The notes under the pieces: model-generated
The model's input: only the letters and a program-made list of their open reading frames with translations
The model's database searches: none
Told to the model about the DNA's origin: nothing
Assembly: GCA_013824055.1 (NCBI GenBank)
Contig: PNNE01000199.1
Coordinates: forward strand, 1 to 11,425
Length of the DNA: 11,425 bases
Direction: 5' to 3'
From: Rhodobacter sp.
GTDB taxonomy: Bacteria > Pseudomonadota > Alphaproteobacteria > Rhodobacterales > Rhodobacteraceae
Made by a program: the position numbers and the translations under genes
In this document: positions 6,133 through 11,425 of the stretch, one piece after another
Layout: each line of letters opens with the position of its first letter
How positions within the stretch are numbered: position 1 is the stretch's first letter

Positions 6133-6642
6133 TTAGCGAGCGTGAGGGCGGGGTTTTCCGCCGGGCGGCTTGTCGCCGTCGGTGCCCTTGGCGAAGATCA
6201 CCAGCCCGAACGCGCCGACGAAGATCGCGATGTCGGCGACATTGAAGGCATAGGGGTTCTCGATCCCGCAGCAGGACATGTTCAGGAAGTCCGCCACCGC
6301 GCCATAGACGATTCGGTCGATGATGTTGCCCAGGGCCCCACCGACCAGCAGGCCGCCCGACAGTTCGGCCTTCCAGTTTCCGGTTTCCTGCCGCATCCAC
6401 CAGACCACCCAGCCCGAGATGGCCAGGGCCAGCACGATCAGGCCCCAGCGCCCCCACTGCGAGTCGTTCGACAGCAGGCCGAAGTTGATCCCGTAGTTCC
6501 AGGCCATGCGCAAGTTCAGGTAGGGCGGAAAGACGTCGATCTCGCCCCGGTGGTAAAGGTCAAGTCCATGCACCACGGCCAGCTTGGTCAGCTGGTCCAG
6601 GACAAAGACGACGGCGGTGATGATCCAGAAGCGCTGCATCAT
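6133..6642 (-). CDS. lspA: Lipoprotein signal peptidase (signal peptidase II)
   Basis: This inner-membrane aspartyl protease removes signal peptides from prolipoproteins after diacylglyceryl transfer to the lipobox Cys. The 169-residue product has four hydrophobic segments and the family blocks in order: DQLTK (16-20), NYGINFG (49-55), GGALGNIIDRIVYGAVADFLN (101-121) and FNVADIAIF (133-141). The catalytic aspartates are predicted at Asp118 and Asp137. The ATG at 6642 overlaps the purH stop by one base (TGATG), a good coupling arrangement. A TTG one codon upstream and a second ATG one codon downstream (6639) are also possible starts, and the choice barely changes the protein. The C-terminal tail after residue 152 is hydrophilic. 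The gene next downstream encodes a lipoprotein substrate. Confidence 0.96.
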   Translation of the reverse strand: MMQRFWIITAVVFVLDQLTKLAVVHGLDLYHRGEIDVFPPYLNLRMAWNYGINFGLLSNDSQWGRWGLIVLALAISGWVVWWMRQETGNWKAELSGGLLVGGALGNIIDRIVYGAVADFLNMSCCGIENPYAFNVADIAIFVGAFGLVIFAKGTDGDKPPGGKPRPHAR

Positions 6643-8228
6643 CAATGCCGGAAATGCCGCTGGCCGGTGAAGACCATCGCCAGATCGCGTTCGTTCGCCG
6701 CCGCGATCACCTCGTCGTCACGCATGGAGCCTCCGGGCTGGATGAGTGCCGTAGCACCCGCTTCGGCCGCGGTGATCAAACCGTCGGCAAAGGGGAAGAA
6801 GGCGTCCGAGGCAACCACGGACCCCCTGGTCGGCGAATCCGGCAGGCCCAGTGCTTCGGCCATGTCCAGCGCCTTGCGGGCGGCGATGCGGGTCGAATCG
6901 ACGCGGCTCATCTGACCCGCCCCGACGCCCACGGTGGCCCCGTCCTTCACATAGATGATCGCGTTCGACTTGACGTGCTTGGCCACGGTCCAGGCAAACA
7001 TCAGGTCGCGCAGCTCGGCATCCGAGGGTGCGCGCCGGGTCACGACCTTCAGGTCCGATGCCAGGACATGCCCGGAGTCCCGGTCCTGCACAAGAAAACC
7101 CCCCGCCACCTGCTTGAACGCCCGACCCTTCGCCCTGGGGTCCGGCAGGGCGCCGGTGGTCAGCAGGCGCAGGTTCTTCTTGCCCGCAAAGACGGCCCGC
7201 GCCGCGTCGGTCGCATCGGGGGCGATGACGACCTCGGTGAAGATCTTCACGATCTCTTCCGCCGTCGCCTCGTCCAGCACCTGATTCAAGGCGACAATTC
7301 CACCGAAGGCGCTGGTCTGGTCGCAGTGGTAGGCGCGCATGTAGGCCTCGGTCAAGGTGTCGGCGGTCGCGACGCCGCAGGGGTTCGCGTGCTTGATGAT
7401 CGCGCAGGCCGGGGCGCCACCGGCGAACTCGGCCACCAGCTCGAAGGCCGCGTCGGTGTCGTTGATGTTGTTGTAGCTCAGCTCCTTGCCCTGCCATTGC
7501 CGCGCCGTCGCGACTCCGGGGCGGCGCGAGCCGTCCACGTAGAAGGCAGCCGCTTGATGCGGGTTCTCGCCGTAGCGCAGGGTCTGGGCAAGCTTGCCGG
7601 CAAAGCTGCGGTAGCGCGGGGTCGGCTCCCTGATCTCGTCGGCAAGCCAGGTCGCGACGGCCGTGTCATAGGCCGCCGTCCGGGCATAGGCCGTCAGTGC
7701 CAGCTTCTGCCGACAGGCCAAGGTTGTTGCCCCGTCATGTGCCTTCAGCTGGTCCAGCAGCGCGCTGTAATCCGCCGGGTCCGTCACCACCGTCACGAAG
7801 CGATGGTTCTTCGCCGCGGCCCGGATCATCGCCGGGCCGCCGATGTCGATGTTCTCGATGCAGGTGGCATGATCCGCGCCCCCGGCCACGGTCGCTTCGA
7901 ACGGGTAGAGGTTCACGACCAGCAGGTCGATCGGCTCGATCCCATGCGCGGCCATCGCCACCAGATGTTCGTCATCGTCGCGCAGCGCCAGCAGCCCGCC
8001 GTGGACATTGGGGTGCAGCGTCTTGACCCGCCCATCCATCATTTCGGGAAAGCCGGTCACGTCGGACACATCCCGAACCGCCAGCCCCGCCGCCCGCAGC
8101 ATCCCGCTGGTGCCCCCGGTCGAGATCAGTTCCACTCCATAGCCCGCCAGGGCACGGGCCAGGTCCAGCAGGCCGGTCTTGTCCGACACCGAGATCAGCG
8201 CGCGGCCGATCGGGACGAGGTTGGTCAT
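6642..8228 (-). CDS. purH: Bifunctional AICAR formyltransferase / IMP cyclohydrolase
   Basis: PurH carries out the last two steps of de novo purine synthesis in the cytoplasm: formylation of AICAR with 10-formyl-THF, then ring closure to IMP. The 528-residue product is full length. The N-terminal cyclohydrolase domain (about 1-195) begins ALISVSDKTGLLDLA and has STGGT (36-40) and MDGRVKTLHPNVHGGLL (64-80). The transformylase domain has LRYGENPHQAA (218-228), the catalytic Lys279-His280 in KHANPCG, and SAFGGIVALN (306-315), and ends with QPGGSMRDDEV and TGQRHFRH. The ATG at 8228 has an AAGGG-type ribosome site about eight bases upstream. The gap to the heparinase-like gene is only 26 bases, and the stop overlaps the lspA start, so it is very likely co-transcribed with both. 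The long open frame on the opposite strand is a high-GC shadow. Confidence 0.98.
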   Translation of the reverse strand: MTNLVPIGRALISVSDKTGLLDLARALAGYGVELISTGGTSGMLRAAGLAVRDVSDVTGFPEMMDGRVKTLHPNVHGGLLALRDDDEHLVAMAAHGIEPIDLLVVNLYPFEATVAGGADHATCIENIDIGGPAMIRAAAKNHRFVTVVTDPADYSALLDQLKAHDGATTLACRQKLALTAYARTAAYDTAVATWLADEIREPTPRYRSFAGKLAQTLRYGENPHQAAAFYVDGSRRPGVATARQWQGKELSYNNINDTDAAFELVAEFAGGAPACAIIKHANPCGVATADTLTEAYMRAYHCDQTSAFGGIVALNQVLDEATAEEIVKIFTEVVIAPDATDAARAVFAGKKNLRLLTTGALPDPRAKGRAFKQVAGGFLVQDRDSGHVLASDLKVVTRRAPSDAELRDLMFAWTVAKHVKSNAIIYVKDGATVGVGAGQMSRVDSTRIAARKALDMAEALGLPDSPTRGSVVASDAFFPFADGLITAAEAGATALIQPGGSMRDDEVIAAANERDLAMVFTGQRHFRH

Positions 8229-8254
8229 CGCTGAAACCCTTCACTTGCCCGACG

Positions 8255-9928
8255 TTACTTTTCCGGCGGGACGTGAGGGTCCACCCCCTCCAGGTCCCGG
8301 ATGGCCAGCGGAGTATCCTTTGCCTTCGCCAAGGTCCAGCCTATCCGTGTCTCGAAGCCCCGCGCTTCGCCGCGAAGCACGATCTGCAGGCAGGGCCGCG
8401 GGTTCAATCGCCCGTTTTCCAGGTAGGCCGAGGGTTCCAGCGCCAGTTCAAGAGGCCCGGTGAAGCGGAAGATCCAGATCTCCCCGCTCTTGAGGACCAT
8501 CGAGACGGCGGCCCCGCCCATGTCCAGCGTCGCATCGACCTCGGGGTGCAGGTGGAAACGGACCGCGAAGCGCGCGCCCGCCATTGCGGTCTGGGTCATC
8601 GCATCCTCGAAGCGTCGGCGCGCCTCGGCGGTCATCGCGGTCAGCGCCTCGACGCCGGACAGCCGCCGACCGTCATGCGCCAGCGTCAGGCTGCGGCTGG
8701 CGGTCAATCCGTGGGTGGCGACCCAGCCGTCATGCGCAAGGTAAAGGTCGGTCCCCTCGGTCCCGACCGTCAGCCGCGAGGCGGTGACCCGCGCGCGCTG
8801 CTCCAGCACGTCGCCCGACCGCCCCACGCGAGAGGAGGACACGCCCTCCATTCCCAGCACCGAATGAGATGGGGTCGCCCGCGCCGCCTGGTGCCAGGCC
8901 TGCCCGAAGGCGACGCCCGAGCCACAGTTGACCACCAGCGGCCGCCGCCCCGAGGTCAGCTCGAAGGCCGAGGTCGAGGCATGGGCCGTCCGCGCCGCCC
9001 GCCCGCCCGGAGGCGACGCGGCATCGACGATGACCGAGGTCCGCCCGCCGTGCAGCCGGGCATAGCCCATCGAGATGGCGGGCGTGGCCCCCGCGCGCAC
9101 CGCTGCCAAGGCAAGCGCCTGATCCAGTCGCCCCTCTGCCGCCCGACCGCCACCGTGGAACCGCGCCAGTTCGCCATCCGCGTGGCGCAGCGCCCGCAGG
9201 GCCGGGGCGATCCGGGTGATGGCGTGGCTGAGAGCGGGCGGCACGGCCCGGTTCGCCTCGGTCATCGCGCTGGCCGACCAGGTCAGCAGGGTCAGCACCT
9301 CCAGCAGCTCCTCGGGGTTGCGCGTCGGGATGCCGCCCTCGGCGTCGATGTCGGTGTCGCAGGCGGCAGCCAGCGCCTGAACCGCCGGAGATATCAGCGC
9401 CTCCATCCCGATCAGCGAGATGCCGGCGTAGACCAGGCCGGCCAGCGCCTCGAACCGGGGCAACCCATCCGCCGCGCTGCGCCAGCGCCGCGACAGATAG
9501 GTCGCCTGCCGCGACAGCGCCGCGTAAAAGGCCGCCGATTGCGCCTTGTCGCGCGCCTGCAAGAGGATCGTCGCGTGGTGCACCCAGCGGATGATCCTGC
9601 GGCCGGTCAGGTCCGGCGTCCAGCCCCGCCCCTTTCCCCGGCCAAAGCGGTCGATCCAGTCCCAGGTCCAGTCCTGCGCGCGAGCCTGGGCCTCCCTGGT
9701 TCCCAGAGCCGCCAGGTCGTCCAGCCAGGCAAAGCCCTGCGCTTCGGTCGCAAAGGCCTCGGGCGCGTCAAGGTCCCACAACGAGACGCCGGGCGCCTCG
9801 GCCAGATGCCCCGCCAGCAGGATATTGCCCGCGACCAGCTGCTTGCCGCGCGTGTAAAGCCCGATGGACCGGGGTTCAGGCTGCGAGACAAAGCCACCGG
9901 CCGGACGCGCGCGACGCGCAGCCATCAC
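8255..9928 (-). CDS. Heparinase II/III family protein, start uncertain
   Basis: The 557-residue product resembles the heparinase II/III (polysaccharide lyase-like) family. An N-terminal helical part carries WLDDLAALG (68-76), GWTPDLTGRRIIRWVHHA (102-119), LPRFEALAGLVYAGI (156-170) and EGGIPTRNPEELLEVLTLLTW (197-217), consistent with an alpha/alpha toroid. A C-terminal beta-rich domain (about 285-515) has VVNCGSG (332-338) and an Arg350...His355 stretch that matches the family's conserved Arg...His. No signal peptide is seen, unlike secreted lyases, so either it works in the cytoplasm or its true N-terminus is missed. The in-frame stretch upstream of the GTG (9928) reads SKRFDRLADRLA, which looks like family N-terminal sequence but has no ATG, GTG or TTG; the ATG at 9925 is the other option. 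The substrate is unknown. It is the first gene of the nine-gene block, 26 bases before purH. Confidence 0.85.
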   Translation of the reverse strand: MMAARRARPAGGFVSQPEPRSIGLYTRGKQLVAGNILLAGHLAEAPGVSLWDLDAPEAFATEAQGFAWLDDLAALGTREAQARAQDWTWDWIDRFGRGKGRGWTPDLTGRRIIRWVHHATILLQARDKAQSAAFYAALSRQATYLSRRWRSAADGLPRFEALAGLVYAGISLIGMEALISPAVQALAAACDTDIDAEGGIPTRNPEELLEVLTLLTWSASAMTEANRAVPPALSHAITRIAPALRALRHADGELARFHGGGRAAEGRLDQALALAAVRAGATPAISMGYARLHGGRTSVIVDAASPPGGRAARTAHASTSAFELTSGRRPLVVNCGSGVAFGQAWHQAARATPSHSVLGMEGVSSSRVGRSGDVLEQRARVTASRLTVGTEGTDLYLAHDGWVATHGLTASRSLTLAHDGRRLSGVEALTAMTAEARRRFEDAMTQTAMAGARFAVRFHLHPEVDATLDMGGAAVSMVLKSGEIWIFRFTGPLELALEPSAYLENGRLNPRPCLQIVLRGEARGFETRIGWTLAKAKDTPLAIRDLEGVDPHVPPEK

Positions 9929-10009
9929 CGCCAGCCTGTCGGCCAGCCGGTCAAATCGCTTCGACGTGCTGCCGGTGCTGCCCAGGTCCTGCCTCGCTGC
10001 TCATTGTCT

Positions 10010-10037
10010 GGTAGCCCCGGAGTCCGGTAGCCCCGGA
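10010..10037. repeat. 16-bp-period duplication upstream of the heparinase-like gene
   Basis: GGTAGCCCCGGA occurs at 10010-10021 and again at 10026-10037, a 16-base period, with similar flanking bases. It lies just downstream of the candidate promoter of the nine-gene block, in the presumed leader. Confidence 0.75.
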
Positions 10038-10047
10038 TCGTAACAGG

Positions 10048-10076
10048 ATGATAGGCAAAACCCGGCCGCTCGTCGA
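10048..10076 (-). promoter_or_regulatory. Candidate sigma70-type promoter for the nine-gene block
   Basis: On the minus strand TCGACG (10076-10071; 4 of 6 to TTGACA) is followed after exactly 17 bases by TATCAT (10053-10048; 5 of 6 to TATAAT). Transcription would start near 10041 and run toward the heparinase-like gene, giving a leader of more than 100 bases if translation starts at 9928. The -35 overlaps the inverted-repeat cluster next to it. Confidence 0.4.
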
Positions 10077-10133
10077 TGACTTCGTCACTCCTCGCTAGTC
10101 CTCAGCGACGAGAAGCCGAAGGCGCACGAGGAG
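10069..10133 (-). terminator. Interleaved inverted repeats just after the saccharopine-reductase-like gene
   Basis: Starting three bases after the stop codon are two perfect 7-bp arm pairs: CTCCTCG (10088-10094) with CGAGGAG (10127-10133), and CTCGTCG (10069-10075) with CGACGAG (10106-10112). They interleave, so both cannot form as simple hairpins at once. Smaller hairpins lie inside: TGAC-TTC-GTCA (10077-10087), TCGCT...AGCGA (10092-10108) and GCC-GAA-GGC (10115-10123). On the minus strand a GGGTTTT stretch follows. It is probably the 3' end structure of that transcript. Confidence 0.45.
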
Positions 10134-10136
10134 CCG

Positions 10137-11288
10137 TCACCCCAGATGGTCGATCCGCTGCAACACCTGGGCCAGGTGGCTGACCTGGTCCAGCCAGCGC
10201 GCCAGAAGCTTCGGGTCATGCGGCGCGCCGTGGACGCCCGCCGGGATCTCGCGGTTCAGCACCGCCTCGATCGCCAGCGAGACCGGGACCGACACCAGCC
10301 GCCCCATCGCCGTGCCGCGCACGTCGCCCCAGGCATCCATCGCCCAGGTCTGGTGGAACACCGGCTTGCCGTCGCGTTCCGCCTTCAGCGACACGAACAG
10401 CACCACCCGATCCGGCTCGCCCTCGGCATAGGAGTTGTCCTGCAAAAGCGCCGCCGCGCGGGCTTCCAGGGCGGCATTGATCTCGGCCAGGGGTTTGCCT
10501 TCCAGCCCCTCGATCTCGCGGAAGATCGGCGCCCAGGCATCGGCCCAGCCGTTCAGCCGGATCGTGCCCCGGACAAAGTCCTTGACCTTCCAGTGCCGTT
10601 CGAACCGATACTCCTCGATGAACGGATAGCTGTCGCGGTTCGGATAGACCTCGAAGCTTTCCGGGACCGGCAGCGGCGCGTCATAGCGGCTGATCGCATC
10701 CCAGGGTCGCGCCACCCGCAGCTCGGTGAAATGCCGCAAGCTGCGCGAGGGCGAGCGCAAGGCCTTCAGCACCCCCGCCGGCGCCCAGGAGAACTTGTAG
10801 CGGAAGGCGTTCGGTTCCTTCGGCACGCCGCCGCAATAGCTGGTGAACGACAGCACGTTGTCGTTGTGATAGGCCTTCGAGGCCCGATACCGCGCCACCA
10901 GGTCATGCGCCATCAGGTGGTCGATGCCGGGGTCCAACCCAACCTCGTTGATCGACACCAGCCCCGCCTCGCGGAACGCCTGGTCCAGCTCGCGCATCTC
11001 GGGCGCGATGTAGGACGACGAACAGAAGTTCGCACCCTTTTCCAGGCACAGCCGGGCGATCCCGACGTGCTGGTCGGCGGGCAGCATCGACACCGCGATG
11101 TCGCCGGGCTTCAGCGCGGCGGCCAGAGCCTCCAGGGAATAGGCCCGGATGTCCTGCGTCAGGTCGCCGACTTCGGCGCGGGCCTTCTCGACCGTGCGGT
11201 TCCAGACCGTGACCGGATGCCCCGCCTCGATCAGCCGCCGCAGTCCGGGGATGGATGACAGGCCAGTGCCGCACCAATGGATCGTCAT
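10137..11288 (-). CDS. Saccharopine dehydrogenase family protein (saccharopine reductase/LYS9-like)
   Basis: The 383-residue product begins MTIHWCGTGLSSIPGLRRLIEAG, a Rossmann dinucleotide-binding start with GTGLSSIPG, followed by VTVWNRT (26-32). Family blocks are GDIAVSMLPADQH (62-74), NEVGLDPGIDHLMAHDL (114-130) and SYCGGVPKEPNAFRYKFSWAPAG (150-172). The last two strongly resemble the L-glutamate-forming saccharopine dehydrogenases of the LYS9 type. These interconvert saccharopine with glutamate and aminoadipate semialdehyde, in lysine breakdown or aminoadipate lysine synthesis. I chose the ATG at 11288 because GGAGGGAGAG precedes it as a clear ribosome site. The longer ATG at 11312 would place that site inside the coding region and add eight residues without family support. 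The exact substrate is inferred; carboxynorspermidine-type dehydrogenases are related. Confidence 0.88.
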   Translation of the reverse strand: MTIHWCGTGLSSIPGLRRLIEAGHPVTVWNRTVEKARAEVGDLTQDIRAYSLEALAAALKPGDIAVSMLPADQHVGIARLCLEKGANFCSSSYIAPEMRELDQAFREAGLVSINEVGLDPGIDHLMAHDLVARYRASKAYHNDNVLSFTSYCGGVPKEPNAFRYKFSWAPAGVLKALRSPSRSLRHFTELRVARPWDAISRYDAPLPVPESFEVYPNRDSYPFIEEYRFERHWKVKDFVRGTIRLNGWADAWAPIFREIEGLEGKPLAEINAALEARAAALLQDNSYAEGEPDRVVLFVSLKAERDGKPVFHQTWAMDAWGDVRGTAMGRLVSVPVSLAIEAVLNREIPAGVHGAPHDPKLLARWLDQVSHLAQVLQRIDHLG

Positions 11289-11318
11289 GTTCTCTCTCCC
11301 TCCGCTTGCCATCTGGCG

Positions 11319-11342
11319 GCAAGAATTTTCGAAAATTCTTGC
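11319..11342. repeat. Perfect 24-bp palindrome A
   Basis: Both 12-base halves, GCAAGAATTTTC and GAAAATTCTTGC, are exact reverse complements. The centre is TTTTCGAAAA. It is AT-rich in GC-rich surroundings and lies 31-54 bases upstream of the saccharopine-reductase-like ATG. In RNA it would form a 10-bp stem with a UCGA loop. Confidence 0.9.
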
Positions 11343-11364
11343 AAATCTTTTCGAAAAGATTTGC
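11341..11364. repeat. Perfect 24-bp palindrome B, sharing two bases with A
   Basis: Halves GCAAATCTTTTC and GAAAAGATTTGC are exact reverse complements. It has the same TTTTCGAAAA centre and the same GCAA...TTGC ends as palindrome A, with different bases between. The GC at 11341-11342 belongs to both. On the minus strand it begins six bases after the preceding gene's stop codon, so the pair may also act as a transcript end. Confidence 0.9.
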
Positions 11365-11370
11365 GCCCGC

Positions 11371-11425
11371 TCACACGCCCGCGACGTGCCTGTCGAATTC
11401 CGCCTTTGCCCGGCCCCAGACGCCC
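11371..11425 (-). CDS. C-terminal end of a minus-strand gene (partial), possibly a second saccharopine dehydrogenase
   Basis: On the minus strand, 17 complete codons ending GVWGRAKAEFDRHVAGV precede a TGA at 11373-11371. The start lies beyond the window. The short charged/aromatic end would fit the last helix of an NAD-dependent, lysine-forming saccharopine dehydrogenase (LYS1 type), a gene often found beside a LYS9-like one, but 17 residues cannot prove that. Being coding at all is supported by the position of the palindromes just after the stop. Confidence 0.4.
   Translation of the reverse strand, partial: GVWGRAKAEFDRHVAGV

Noticed and set aside
6645..8234. 529-codon open frame on the plus strand opposite purH
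   Set aside because: It mirrors purH almost exactly, is rich in Arg/Gly/His with no recognisable domain, and is what high-GC codon use produces on the opposite strand.
9954..10004. 17-codon minus-strand ORF starting ATG at 10004
   Set aside because: Too short and low in evidence to call a gene or leader peptide; discussed only with the uncertain heparinase-like start.
8273..10030. 585-codon open frame on the plus strand opposite the heparinase-like gene
   Set aside because: Composition is dominated by Arg/Gly/Pro/Gln with no family motif; the minus-strand frame has clear heparinase-family blocks.
10146..11258. 370-codon plus-strand frame opposite the saccharopine-reductase-like gene
   Set aside because: Arg/Gln/His-rich shadow without motifs.
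11289..11312. Longer start (ATG 11312) for the saccharopine-reductase-like gene
   Set aside because: It would put the strong GGAGGGAGAG ribosome site inside the coding region and adds residues before the Rossmann start.
1..11425. Mobile elements, CRISPR arrays, tRNA/rRNA genes, phage or defence genes
   Set aside because: No transposase or integrase motif, no regularly spaced repeat array, no tRNA cloverleaf and no defence-type domain was seen on either strand.

Overview
The window is high-GC, compact, typical alphaproteobacterial chromosome. Protein signatures (DUF3035 lipoprotein, the LspA variant with an Asn-Met-Ser-Cys-Cys loop, the heparinase-like protein next to purH, pgsA-moaD-moaE, a zf-TFIIB-type tail) point to Rhodobacteraceae (Rhodobacter/Paracoccus/Tabrizicola-like). 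That placement comes from family recognition alone; no search was run.

Layout: (1) 1-135 is the end of a plus-strand gene with a charged tail, followed by a GC-rich hairpin. (2) 223-1224 is a plus-strand P1-family (S58) peptidase whose ATG lies right at a plausible transcription start, so it may be leaderless. (3) From 9928 down to 1328 runs a minus-strand block of nine genes: heparinase II/III-like protein, purH, lspA, DUF3035 lipoprotein, catalytic M16 peptidase, non-catalytic M16 partner, pgsA, moaD, moaE. Several junctions overlap or nearly touch (TGATG, ATGA, GTGA, TGACATG), which suggests translational coupling. (4) 10137-11288 is a minus-strand saccharopine-reductase-like gene. Upstream of it, across two abutting perfect 24-bp palindromes, is the tail of another minus-strand gene at the window end.

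How the genes fit together: purH is purine housekeeping. lspA is the signal peptidase for lipoproteins, and the next gene encodes a lipoprotein with a clear lipobox. The two M16 proteins have export signals and look like an active/inactive heterodimer. pgsA makes the phosphatidylglycerol phosphate precursor needed for membranes and lipoprotein acylation. moaD and moaE encode the two subunits of molybdopterin synthase. The middle of the window is therefore largely an envelope-biogenesis cluster attached to housekeeping genes.

No mobile element, CRISPR array, RNA gene or phage gene is visible. I do not see a clear new defence or biosynthetic system. The most interesting items are non-coding (twin palindromes, interleaved inverted repeats, a 16-bp duplication near a candidate promoter, a possible leaderless start), together with the DUF3035/M16/LspA arrangement and the uncertain start of the heparinase-like protein.
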